From positions 12,300,984-12,364,983 of the forward strand of contig JAQFVV010006208.1 of assembly GCA_028023455.1 (NCBI GenBank): a stretch of DNA of 64,000 nt, written 5' to 3'. The first letter of the stretch is position 1. Each line of letters begins with the position of its first letter. This stretch comes from Epiperipatus broadwayi (Eukaryota > Onychophora > Udeonychophora > Euonychophora > Peripatidae). The translations under genes and the position numbers were made by a program. Below are positions 46,678 through 57,169 of this stretch, piece by piece. Under the pieces are notes generated by a model that saw nothing but the letters and a program-made list of their open reading frames with translations, was not told the DNA's origin and ran no database searches.

Positions 46678-47028
46678 AGAGGTTGCCTTGACAACAGTTT
46701 GAAATTGTTGATTGATCAGAAATATTACCAAATTCACCACTTCCTTTATTTTGCTGTATTATCTTATATAAATACAATTTATTCACTACTTTGAGCATTT
46801 TTTAGCAAAAATTTTTTATTGACCTATATTTATACACAATCTTATGTTTTGGCAAAATTCAAATCAAACGAAGAAGACTGCAAGACAGTTGAAAAGTTAG
46901 ATTGTGCATGAACAGAGGTCAATAAAAGGTTTTGTTAAAAATGTTCAAAGTAGTGGATAAATTGTATTGTGATGTTGATTGTTATTGACATTGGGATTGT
47001 CTAAGTGTTGACTGGTCTTTAATGATTA
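46678..47028 (+). repeat. K-family arm split by a nested foldback (K3)
   Basis: gaggttgccttgacaacag to attgttgattg and, after the insertion, gttgattgttattgac to gtgttgactggtc are parts of one K arm. gttgattg is present at both sides of the break and may be the TSD. Confidence 0.78.
46773..46966. repeat. Foldback nested in K3
   Basis: tacaatttattcactacttt pairs with aaagtagtggataaattgta, and tattgacct with aggtcaata; arms about 75 bp. No similarity to other families seen. Confidence 0.85.
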
Positions 47029-47782
47029 AATATATAATTGCATGGTTAGTTACTCAAGAGATCACATGACAATATGGCATCTAAATATCAGATTGATCAT
47101 AACATTTCCATTTAATTGACCAAATTTAAGATTTTTCTATTTTGTTGATCTGAGATTTAGTTCTACAATCTTTAGATCCTGAACCAATTGTGTTTACCAA
47201 CACAGTACACTAGTATACTAAGTTTATAAAAATAAAGAACAGTATTGCACATGATTTGATGTGCCATTTTCTTAGAATACTGAAGTAATATAGAGTACAT
47301 ATTGTGCATAACCAGCTACAAGTCCATCACATGAGACTCTGAAATAAAAGAATTAAGTTTATTCCCATAATTGCAAATATAAATGTACACTCCTAAATAA
47401 ATATTTATGTTTCTATATTAAAAAATTTGGTATTGTATTTTTATACCATACCAGGCCGCTTGGTGGTGTTATATAAGTTTAAAACACACAAATATAATGT
47501 TACCTGCCTGGACTTTCTTTATTATCTGATTTCTGGTATTATATTTATATAAATTTAAAAAAAAGTCTAAATTAATTTATCTATGTCTTTTTTATTGGAA
47601 ATGAACAAGTTGCTTTTTGTTTTTGCTTTTAAAAACACATTTTTTATTTTAATTATGTTACCGTGCTGGCCTTTTTTGTCTTTATTGTCCAATTTTAAGT
47701 ATTATTTTGAGATTTAAAAAAAATACATGTATAAATAAATTAATTGTACTTATTTTTGATTAAAAACAAACAATTTCTTTTG
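47029..47782. other. No recognised feature
   Basis: Nothing identified. Confidence 0.5.
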
Positions 47783-47975
47783 GACAACAACTTGTGAAAT
47801 ATGTCATTGGCAAGCACATCAATGTGCAAAGAGAGGGAATGATGGTTTAGCTAATCGTACAAAATGCATTGACTTGAAACAACAACTTGTGAAATATGGA
47901 AGGTCAGGAAGAAAGAATATGTAAGCACATAGCACTGGAATGTGCAGGGAGGGGGGACCAATGGTTTTGCTGATC
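47783..47975. repeat. Diverged ~97-bp tandem duplication
   Basis: acaacttgtgaaatatg recurs at about 47787 and 47884. Each copy is followed by aagcacat, gtgcaaagag or gtgcaggga, and gatggtttagctaat or aatggttttgctgat. Confidence 0.7.
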
Positions 47976-49732
47976 TAAAGGTTCATCCAAAAGATGCAGT
48001 AATCTATGCAAACCAAACTTCTGATTTCCAAAACAAGCTGCAAACTCAGCCATTTTATTTGTCTTGTATGTGTTTTCATGCAAACATGAGTTTCCGTGTC
48101 ACTTCTGTGCAATGGTGTTTGTCCCTACCCTTTTCCAATTGTTAAAAACCTTGTAAGTTGTGTATGGAAGCATGGTGATGGGCTTAAAATTATTACTATG
48201 TAATAATACATCAAGTAGGGTGTAAGATCATTACTTGGAATGTACATTTCAAGAGTTATGGCCAATTGATTTTTATATACCCTCACAGAATACGGTAGTG
48301 ATCTGTAAAGTGTGCACATTTGCATAGTTTCATGAAGCACATCAGCAGGCTGTAATATTGGTGTGCAATGGCATCTAGGCCTGCAATGGCTAAAACAGAA
48401 CTGTTCTATAGGCCATAAGTTTGGCCACATAATTGGCATTTTTATGTGTTTTTGCACATAAAAAGCACCATCAAGTGGGTGGTATGGTCTAAAAATAGAG
48501 TACCAAAATTTTTTTCATTAACTATTTATAGGCTATAATTGTAAGGGGAAAAAAATAATACAGATTGAAAACAAACTAAAATTAGTAAAATTATTATTTA
48601 AATAGGAAAGTTATCAAGTTATTTAAATTACTTATATATAACACAGTTTGTTTCGAAACTAATTCATATTTACAAGAAATAATTATTTCATCTGTTTTCT
48701 TTCATTCTTTCTATATTTTATGATTCATCATTGTTATTTATCTATAAACATGTCATTGAGAGAGAAAGGGAGGAGATAAATTTTGGATAGATAGCTCAGG
48801 TATGTAAAATATTTTTTAATAGTTTTATTGCCAATCGTAGCTGGTTAAAAATGAGATTCTATTTCTCTCCTGCTACAAAATGAATAAGTTTGTACAATTC
48901 ATTTAAATTATAATTCTTACACACAATAGGTTAAAACCCTGATCTCAGCATATTGAGCAAAGGTTGGCTTATATAATGATACCCTCTAAGCATATATGGT
49001 CCACTTATGCTTTTTAAACTTATGCTCATGGGTAAGTGCATGTAAAATTTGTAAAGGTGAATGACCAGAGGTTTGTCACCTTAGTTATATTCATACATAA
49101 TCAATGCTATATAAATAGACTATTTACTACAGTAAATATTTATCAAGGAAGTGTGCAATAATTTTTAAAATGAGCAATACAAGTTAATTTAGATAGATGT
49201 TTGCTAGCAAAGAGAGCAAAATTGAAGACCATTTATGGTGGAAGTCACCATCGGAGAGCAAATTGTTCACTGCAGCCTGCCTTGGTAAAAAAATATCTCA
49301 AGAATATAAGTACAAAAATAGAAAAATATTGTTAATATTTGTAGTATTATTAAAATATACAATGGCCACATACATGTGTAATTTAAATTTCATCAGTATA
49401 GCTTACTAAACTTCAATGGTTCATCTCTCAACTAGCATATGGCTCCACATAAAATAAGTTGATACTATCTTGCCTTAAATTGAAAAGGCAGCCCTAGCAT
49501 GGAAAATAAGATCATCATATTTTGAAAACTTGTGTTGACTTTGTTTCACCAGGTTCATGAATAAAAAACACCATTGCCACTCAACCATAACTAAATCTCT
49601 CTATTGACTCTACAAAAAAAGGGAAAAACTATTACTGTCAATAAATTAGATACCAAAATAAGGACTAATAAAGCGATTTATTTATCTTCTCAATGAATAA
49701 ATACCACAGACTATAATAGTAAAAAAATCAAG
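47976..49732. other. Unidentified; short frames without family likeness
   Basis: Frames at 47942-48145 (+), 48125-48457 (-) and 49197-49409 (+) have mixed composition but no motif I recognise. 48290-48480 is somewhat richer in G+C. An unrecognised old repeat or a UTR/exon relic is possible. Confidence 0.3.
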
Positions 49733-49842
49733 CCATACATCAGACTTAATTTAATAAGCTTGTATTACAAATGTAATATAATGAGTGAGCTAATAGCTCT
49801 AAACAAGCTTTTCCAATAAATGCTGCAAGAGAAAAAGATCTA

Positions 49843-50046
49843 GTGTCTGAATATCCTAGCACCTCACTGAGGATAGCCAGTAGCTTGAAACCAGTGTCTG
49901 AATTTCCTAGCACCTCACTGAGAATATCCAGTAGCTTGAAACCAGTGTCTGAATATCCTAGCACCTCACTGAGGATAGCCAGTAGCTTGAAACCAGTGTC
50001 TGAATATCCTATCATCTCACTGAGGATAGCCAGTATCTTGAAACCG
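49843..50046 (+). repeat. 51-bp x 4 tandem array of hammerhead cores
   Basis: Units begin gtgtctgaat at 49843, 49894, 49945 and 49996. Each contains a CTGAGGA (or CTGAGAA in unit 2) core at 49866, 49917, 49968 and 50019, stem II TAGC-CAGTA-GCTT with a T-T mismatch at its base, and GAAACC. Because 51 is a multiple of three, open frames run through both strands; these are artefacts. Junctions between units read ACCAGTGTC, which still offers a GUC. Confidence 0.92.
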
Positions 50047-50075
50047 GTTTGAAGATAGGGATAATTCTAGATAAA
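50004..50075 (+). ncRNA. Hammerhead ribozyme motif, family E (E5, last unit)
   Basis: Only the fourth unit keeps its downstream helix I partner: GAATATCC before and GGGATAATTC after, CTGAGGA, GAA, palindromic helix III ACCGGT. The residue after it is T, so the triplet is GUU rather than GUC. Inner helix I has a C-A mismatch. Confidence 0.6.
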
Positions 50076-50155
50076 GATTTAAATGCTTTCTCTTGTGGCA
50101 TTTATCAGAAAGGCTTGTTTACATGCTTATTGTATTACAATGGATTATTTCATAG

Positions 50156-51321
50156 AATCAAATACTTTATTTTATATCCATATATAGTGAATAATGGATT
50201 TACTCATGCATTTCCCACCAAGTCAAGGAGTACAGAATTAATTAAGGAATTAAAATTGAAATTACTTCACTGACCACCAAAAAAATAAATGATCTCAAGG
50301 ATTATCCAATTTTGTCATAAACCACTATAACTGGACAAACACAGAAATGTTCAAAGTATTTTTTATATATACTGTTTATACTTTTTACCAGCATGTATAA
50401 GGAAATTAAGATAAAGTAAAAAGATCTTTCTGTTATTTTCTTGCTATTGCATTAATTATGTCACATATGATAAATTTGACATTTGTTTAATTGATCACTC
50501 TATAGAGTTAACACTAATCTAGTTGCTATGGAAATAAGGAAATTGATTTCTTATGTATTTTTATTATTCAGTTATATTATTCTACATTGATAAGATATGT
50601 AAATTAATGCTTTATTTTTAAATTAATAACAGAAGAGAAGATGAGTTATTAAAGATTATTACCTAGAAAGATAAATTTCATTGCCCTATTAATGGGTTGT
50701 ACTCTTCATTTTGGAATACAGTCCATTAGTTGAAGGAATGTGTTGACATATTTTGGTTGTTGTTATGTGAATGAAACTGATGTAGAGTTTTATATTTTTC
50801 CTTTGTTCATTTCTCATTTAAGCGCTTCGTCACCTTCCCAGAGGTCTAAATTAGTTGTGCAAAATAGTGAATGGATTTCATGAACCCCAAGCTATGGTTC
50901 AGAGTTGAGGCGATAATTATTAAATGGACATAGATTCAAACCTGGGTTACTAGTGGGATCATTATGGGTATTGGATAGTGTAATCAGCTCAAAGCAATAA
51001 ACATGCTTCTACTAATCTCAATAGTAATGTTAAATAGTATGGATGTAGCAATGGCATATCTATGTGATGACCAGAAAATATTATGATTGTAGAGTCAAGA
51101 TTATCAGCAATAGGTTTCTTTAACTGGATATGCCCTTCAGTATATTCATCATCAATTATGATTGGATCAGTTAAGTATGGTAAGATTCCAATATATATAT
51201 ATATATATATATATATTAACATTATTTACAATAGTATTTATGATGTAATAATCTTAAAATGTACATATATTAATTCTTTCCAAGTCACACTTTCTAAAGT
51301 CATTTTGATGAAAAATCAAGT
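50156..51321. other. No gene; (AT)n at 51191-51218
   Basis: A B-box-like gattcaaacctggg near 50933 hints at an old tRNA-like relic. Otherwise nothing is recognised. Confidence 0.45.
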
Positions 51322-51560
51322 CAGATGTCACATGACTTAACTTAATAAGCTTGTATTTACAAATGTTATATATAGAGCTCACAAAATAAGCTCTTAACAT
51401 AGTTATACATTAGATAAAGTGCTGGGCTTGTCCTGGTATTTTTAATTTAATGCTTGAATATCCTGGCACCTCACTGATAATGCCAGAAGCAGAAACCGAT
51501 CCGGGGTTGAGGATATTCTCAATGCTTGTTAAGAGCTTATTTTGCGAGCTATATATATAA
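51322..51560. repeat. E-family foldback E6
   Basis: Head gatgtcacatgacttaac. Arms atagagctcacaaaataagctctta and taagagcttattttgcgagctatat. The loop holds a hammerhead on the plus strand. Confidence 0.88.
51455..51519 (+). ncRNA. Hammerhead ribozyme, family E (E6), G8 mutated
   Basis: Outer helix I GAATATCC/GGATATTC has eight perfect pairs. Inner ACCTC/GGGGT has five (one G-U). The core is CTGATAA (51474-51480; G8 to A), stem II TGC-CAGAA-GCA perfect, then GAA, helix III ACCGAT and an AUC triplet. An A-C mismatch lies next to the cleavage site. The fold is convincing; the G8 change should abolish or strongly reduce cleavage. Confidence 0.8.
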
Positions 51561-51829
51561 AACATAGTTATTTTATACAAACATGCAAATAATGCCTTCT
51601 CATATCAATATTATCTATTAATCAGATAAAATACTTTAAAAAGTATATTTGACTTATGATAGGAACAATTAAAAATAAGATATGGGGTAATCACAAATTT
51701 ATTTTAAATAAAATAAAAGACAATAATACAATATAATATCAACATAATGTTTAATTCTAGTTTTCATAAAATAATATCAATAATATATATATAACTAAAT
51801 AGTTATAAAAGATAAAACATATAATTAAA

Positions 51830-52160
51830 GGACATTTGAACACAGACTTTCAAGCTTCCTTCAGCTATCCACTCCATCTTATATAACTGATACACATGAC
51901 CACACACATGTGAAAAAGATAGATCTCCAGTATATGTATTTCATGCTGAACCAGCACTCATCAGTTGGCCAGATCATCTCCCACACACATGTATAATTTG
52001 TGCTTAGTTTTTATTAAGATAGAGAATCTTCAAACTTTAATGGACAGACATCAATCCTCTCCATCCTCCAACTCTTCAGCCATCCATAACATTGAAAATC
52101 TGATGATGGAATACTCAAACCCTTATTGATGCCAATCGAGTCACTCTGACCCCTCATATA
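51830..52160 (-). repeat. R-family element R6
   Basis: Runs from ggacatttgaacacagac to gtcactctgacccctcat on the plus strand, full length by comparison with R1. Minus strand carries an intact ribozyme core and a tRNA-like T arm. Confidence 0.88.
51915..51985 (-). ncRNA. Hammerhead ribozyme, family R (R6), intact core
   Basis: Minus strand: outer helix I GATCT pairs with AGATC; inner CCA with TGG, with a two-base GG internal loop. Core CTGATGA (plus 51958-51964), stem II GTGCT-GGTTC-AGCAT (first pair G-U), GAA, helix III ATA-CA-TAT, A as AUA triplet. One A-C mismatch next to the cleavage site. All core residues are present. Confidence 0.8.
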
Positions 52161-52235
52161 TATGACCTTAATATGTCCATTAAATAATGGTATAAAGTGA
52201 ATTTAATGTTCATATTACCAAAACAAGTTGATAGT

Positions 52236-52760
52236 CAAAACCACCGCTCTTATCTTTATAAAGTCTGTATCTTATGTTGAGGTTTGAGAGGTCCCTCTAT
52301 AGTCAAAAACTATATCATTTAGCTATTGTACAAATGTTTATACAAATGTTTGTAATTACAAACTTCCTGTGTGCTTGATAAATAATCAGAATGTTACATT
52401 AGTTTCTTTATTTCCATTAAAAAGTTCTTAATATTAACTCTATGTAAAAGGCGAGATTTCATGTATGTTAATTTGTAAAAGGAAATAGTAGATTTAAATG
52501 TGAAGAGAGTAATATCTTCACACTCTCAAATCAAGATGCTTCATATTGGTCTACATAAATAAAACTTATAAAGATAAGATGGCCATTCTTATCTTTATAA
52601 AGTCTCTATTTTGTAATGTGGTTTGAGAGGTCCCTCTATAATCAAAACCTACATCATTTTACAATTATAATAACATTTAAGGTACATGTGAAAAAGGTTA
52701 ATACCTTTCTTTTTCTAATTACAGACTTCCTGTATGCTTGATAAAAAATAAGAAATTCAT
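52236..52760 (-). repeat. L-family direct dimer, ~357-bp period (L3)
   Basis: ctcttatctttataaagtct followed by gtttgagaggtccctctat occurs at about 52236 and again at 52593. The later parts (aacttcctgtgtgcttgata / gacttcctgtatgcttgata) repeat at the same spacing. Head-to-tail arrangement of one and a half monomers. Confidence 0.85.
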
Positions 52761-53284
52761 TTTATTGTAATTTTTACATATTACAACATATAAATGTTTT
52801 ATTTATGCATGAGAATAAATACAAGGGATTGTATAAGTCATGTGAAGTGTGAGATAAGCAATATCCTGCAGTTTAGTGCACAGCTAGAATGATAAAATTA
52901 AAAGTTAAACATTTTGATATTGAAAATTAACTTGACATTTCTCATTCTTAAATATTACCTTACCTTTTAAGTATCTAATTATTAGATTATTTTGTTTGAT
53001 TAATGACATTTATTGCTTAACTGCATAATATCTTAATAATAGCATTTCTGGATCATCACTTCTTATGATTACTCATAACTGTTATTAAAATAGGCAAAAC
53101 TCTCCATACAGTAGTGCCATTCAGTGCAAGCCAGAGTAATTAATGGATTCCAGAAGGCTTGTGCATAAAATTCCTATCTAGTGCCTACTCAGCCAAATAT
53201 CATCAGACTAGTTTCTAGCTTGCAGCCTTCATCAGGTGGCTGCTGGAGGTTGTATTTTAGATTCTAACATCTCAGTGCAGTGCT

Positions 53285-53350
53285 CTCAGATCCAAGGCTC
53301 CTCACTGATGAAGGCCACAAGCCAGAACTAGTCTGGGGATATTGGATGAA
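53285..53350 (+). ncRNA. Hammerhead ribozyme, family C (C6 first)
   Basis: Outer helix I ATCCAA/TTGGAT (6 pairs), internal loop GGC/TA, inner TCCTCA/TGGGGA (6 pairs, one G-U), CTGATGA, stem II GGC-CACAA-GCC with an A-A mismatch at its base, then GAA followed by CTAGTC. One A of GAAAC is missing. Otherwise the best helix I in the C family. Confidence 0.75.
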
Positions 53351-53605
53351 TAGGCACTAGATAGGGATTTTATGCACAAGCCTTCTGGCATCCATTGATT
53401 ATTCTGGCTTTCACTGAGTGACATTACTGTATGGAGAGTTTTGCCCATTTTAATAACAGTTATGAGAAAGCATAAGAAGTGGTGATCATGTGATGTTTGG
53501 TGGTTTAATACCAATCCTGCCTAGTAGGATAGTGGTGTCTGTGGTCATTAGAGAACCAAGGACACCAAAATGTATGGCTACTGAACTGAGTTCACACCTA
53601 TATGA

Positions 53606-53615
53606 CTATATAAGC
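53606..53615 (+). promoter_or_regulatory. Conserved TATA-like box in C unit
   Basis: ctatataagc within ctgaactgagttcacac...gctaatagg, as at 39.69 and 63.77 kb. Confidence 0.4.
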
Positions 53616-53667
53616 TAATAGGCTTAGATTGACAATGTTGTGTTTTCAATTTTATTTTCATAGTTTT

Positions 53668-54189
53668 TTCAAGCTATTGTGCATGCGCTTTTTGCGAGTG
53701 TTAATAATAAATGAATATTTTCATTCCCAACACAAGATATATTATTTATGAAAGAATAAAATGAATCCACTTATTCTTTCCAACCCAAAGGCTGATCTTT
53801 AATGTATTACAATTTATAAAAAACATAGCACTATAAAAATAAATGCCTATTTACATATATTTAAGTTTCATTTGAGAATGACATTTAGTAAATTCTAGAT
53901 AAATTTTGTCGACGTCATTCATTCAGACATCGTAAACAGTAATTTAAAGTGAGTGGTTTATCCTCATGCTTTCATTTCCAGTACTTAAGATTTGCCCATA
54001 TATAAGCATTTGGGTTGGAAAGAATAAGTGGATTCATATTATTCTTTTATAAATACTATATCTTGTGTTGGGAATGAAAATATTCATTTATTATTAACAC
54101 TCGCAAAAAGCGCATGCACAATAGCTTGAAAAGGCTGATCTTTAATGTATTACAATTTATAAAAAACATAGCACTATAAAAATAAATGC
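53668..54189. mobile_element. G-family foldback nested in C6, 16-bp TSD
   Basis: Starts ttcaagctattgtgcatgcg; the other arm reads cgcatgcacaatagcttg. The perfect duplication ttattttcatagtttt at 53652-53667 and 54190-54205 marks insertion into the C unit. Same family as the 7.4-8.5 kb palindrome (caagctaattgagcatgcgcc there). The long perfect TSD points to RT-primed rather than cut-and-paste insertion. The 63-codon frame on the minus strand is incidental. Confidence 0.92.
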
Positions 54190-54275
54190 TTATTTTCATA
54201 GTTTTGTAATTAAGAAAATATAAAAGGTGGCTTCTGGATGGTTGCATTAGATCCTAAGATCTAGGTGCAGTGCTC

Positions 54276-54342
54276 TCAGATCCAAGGCTCCTCACTGATG
54301 AAGGCCACAAGCCAGAAACTAGTCTAGGTATATTGGATGAGT
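54276..54342 (+). ncRNA. Hammerhead ribozyme, family C (C6 second)
   Basis: CTGATGA and GAAAC intact with palindromic helix III ACTAGT and GUC. Outer helix I ATCCAA/TTGGAT kept. Inner helix I is weakened (TAGGTA instead of TGGGGA). Stem II as in the first copy, with an A-A mismatch at its base. Confidence 0.72.
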
Positions 54343-54461
54343 AGGCACTAGATAGGGATTTTATGCACAAGCCTTTTGGCATCCATTGATTACTCTGGCT
54401 TGCTCTGAGTGGCATTACTGTATGGAGAATTTTGCCTGTTTTACTAATAGCATTTCCGGAT

Positions 54462-55721
54462 ATTAGCAGAAATGTAAAGTAATCATGGAGTCCTCTTAAA
54501 AATCAGATACTTGTTTAATTTTAAGATTTCATGGTCGTATAGTACTGTTAAGAGAGACTAGATCTTTATGATACTATTGTAAAAGATTATTAGTTATGTG
54601 AATAAGATTTTAAAAAGAGTCAATCTTATAATATATGTGCCAGTTACCATCTTAAAAGGATTAAGTGTTAAGGAAGTGTGATCATAAGTGATAAATAAGT
54701 TGAAACAATCTGATTTGTTGATTAATCTAATCTATGCTTTCATTCATTTAAGAGTATGTATTTTTTATAAGCAAATCTCACTTTCGTTATCTTCATCGTC
54801 ATTATGACCTGTCTATTTTTTTCTTATCATGCAATTTCATTCTATCATCTTCTTATCATGCAATTTCATTCTATCATCTTTTCCGTTTAGAATTTGGTTT
54901 TTCTCTCACTTTTATTACGAAAGATGATCTAGTTTATATGTATGATCAAAATTTTTGATAACGAATATTTCACTAACAATTGAAATTTACATCCATATAC
55001 CATCATTACCAATATTCTGAATGTATGTATATTGTATACGAGTCATTTAAAAAATAAAGGTCTTTCAGTACTCTATTTCAAGGCATTGTTCTCACCTAAG
55101 GAAAAAAACAGTGAAGATAGGAATTATCCGGCTTATTAATTATCCACTTATCAGCCACATACTAAATAGTTACGTATATTGTTTGTAGACCAACTATCTA
55201 AAAAAAATCCCAAGCCTGAATGAACTGCCCGAGTTTGAATTCAGATTGTGGGTTTTGGAAACACATATACAGCACTTATCATTAAATCATGAGGCTTTCT
55301 TACCATATTAAATATTTATAATTCCGGGGGGTGGGGATTAAAATAACTATCATCTAAAAATTATAAATTAACTATAAATTAATTAAATCTACTTCTCTCT
55401 CTTTTCATGTTAGAATCGATTTATTTAAATTTACCAATTAAAAAGAAAATACAACAACAAAAAAAATAGTGTAAATCTCTATTGAATTACTTAATCTTAT
55501 TACTTGTAAATAAATCTAATTTAATGAAAAATTTTGACCAATAAGATAGAATTTTTTTCTAATTAGTTATTTGTTTTGAAAACATATAAATATGCTTAGA
55601 TACCAAAAAAAAAAAAGTTTATTTACCTAAATATTGAATATGCAATTTTAATATTCCATAGTGCACTAGTGTCATTAAATTAAATTCTGATTATTAATTC
55701 ATACTTTATATATCTGCAAAT
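54462..55721. other. No gene; 30-bp direct duplication at 54818-54880
   Basis: cttatcatgcaatttcattc occurs twice in tandem near 54823-54878. A G6 run near 55326. Otherwise AT-rich. Confidence 0.5.
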
Positions 55722-55771
55722 ATAGGAGATTTGAACTCAGTCTGAGTTCAAATCCCCTATATTTGCAGTTT
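55722..55771. repeat. Near-perfect 48-bp palindrome from R-element ends
   Basis: gcaaatataggagatttgaa and ttcaaatcccctatatttgc face each other with ctcag/ctgag at the centre. Both halves are the B-box end of an R element, so all internal sequence has been lost. Confidence 0.8.
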
Positions 55772-56214
55772 GGTTCCAGGTATGTGAGGAGTGCCTGTAT
55801 TTCAAATATTTACTTTGTATATGCATAAATGTCAGTAAAACACCATTTTATAAATATAGTGCAGCAGTTGATTTAGTTTGGAGTCCCTGATAGATGAGCA
55901 AAAGTTCCTAGTTCATAAAATGTAAAATTCCTAAAGTTTAGCATCGATAAATTGTCTAAAAATAGTTTAAAATAAAACAAAAGAAAAATGGTAAACATGC
56001 TTCCAGCATTTCTCTCAGTAATTTATAACAAATAATTATTTTTTGAATTTATAATCAAAGCACTAAAAACTATCTGACTCACCTAAATTAATGTAAGACC
56101 TTTACCCACTAACTAATAATAAGTAGATTACCATCTGTATAGTGATCAATATTATATAGCTAGCTCTGTTCACTGGAAAAAACTTTAAGCCTGTTGATTA
56201 AAAAAACAAATTTC
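55772..56214. other. No recognised feature
   Basis: Nothing identified. Confidence 0.5.
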
Positions 56215-56280
56215 AAGATTCATTGTTGGGTTTAAACTCCAGACCTCAAGCATGGCAGGCAGATACATAAACCAAAGGAA
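56215..56280 (-). pseudogene. tRNA-like relic
   Basis: The minus strand reads ggagtttaaacccaac (T-arm and B-box-like) preceded by a plausible anticodon arm ctgccatgcttgag. No acceptor pairing is evident. A SINE remnant of another type is likely. Confidence 0.35.
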
Positions 56281-57169
56281 ATGGGGGAAACACATTCTAT
56301 TACAGCCCAACCATAAATATAACCTGAATGTGATTTTTGTGACAGTATCCATAGAATCATAAAGATATCAACACTGGATTTAAAAAAGTAGTCGTGACAA
56401 TAAAAGTGTTAACAATAACAATGAAGCAATTTTTACATCTCATTGATCTCCTTGCATTTGTTATTGGATTGGTTGGAAAGCAATAAGAAAATAAATGTTG
56501 GATCAACTGACTCTCTAAGTTTTGAAACATCAAAGGGAGATAATATTATTAATAAAGTTTTATTATTATTGTCTTATGTGTGCCAGTATTAATGCAGGAG
56601 AAAAGTGGCGAACTGAAAAAGTATAAGTTTTAGAATTAATTTTCCAAATGAGAAAAAAAAATTCGATTTGGCAATTGAAAGAACTGTTGTGCTTAAGTGC
56701 TTAAATATCACATGATCTCTTCAAAATGATCTTACAATATATAGTGAATTTTAAATAACTGGTAATAAAATAAAATCTAGCTCCCCTAAAAGCAGAAAAA
56801 ATTGATTTGGGGTTATAAATGCTTTCAATATTAGTAAAATAATAACATAGTTACCATACTTTAATTTATCCAATTCAAGGCTTCTCTTTGTAGTTATCAA
56901 TATTGTATCTGATAATTTTCTCACAATTACTATCTACACAGACTTTTATCCAAAACAGATTTAAGATTTTTATGAACAAAGTCACAATTCATCTAGAATC
57001 TAGATTGTTCCATATTTTGTCTGTTTCAACAAGTTCATAAAAAACGGCCACCACACAGATCTTTTTAGATATTTAGCTGATTAAACGATGTCATATTTAA
57101 TAAATATTTTGCATCTTCGAATACCATAACAATAACAAATTATATAATCAACAATATTCAAGGTAGAAA
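56281..57169. other. No recognised feature
   Basis: Nothing identified. Confidence 0.5.

Larger units (their letters stand above)
49733..50155. repeat. E-family foldback E5 with ribozyme array in loop
   Basis: Arms: aacaagcttttccaataaatgc...gcaagagaaa pairs with tttctcttgtggcatttat...aggcttgttt, and outer attacaaatgtaat. The loop is occupied by a four-unit array of ribozyme cores. Confidence 0.9.
53054..54444 (+). mobile_element. C element C6: ribozyme-bearing dimer, 17-bp TSD
   Basis: Flanked by taatagcatttctggat (53037-53053) and taatagcatttccggat (54445-54461), one mismatch. Structure: inverted C arm with a truncated ribozyme on the minus strand, then a C unit with a plus-strand ribozyme at about 53285-53350, terminal gagagttttgcc, a second unit start (gtgatcatgtgatgtttgg), TATA-like box, and a second ribozyme at 54276-54342. 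The two GUC sites are 991 bp apart; removing the nested G element and one TSD copy (538 bp) leaves about 453 bp. This is the arrangement expected of a retrozyme giving monomeric RNA circles. Confidence 0.9.

Noticed and set aside
48125-48457. 110-residue minus-strand frame with many C and H residues
   Set aside because: No regular zinc-finger spacing and no recognisable family; left unassigned.
49746-50052. Frames of ~17-residue repeats on both strands
   Set aside because: 51 bp is divisible by three, so any frame stays open through the ribozyme array; open frames on both strands indicate an artefact.
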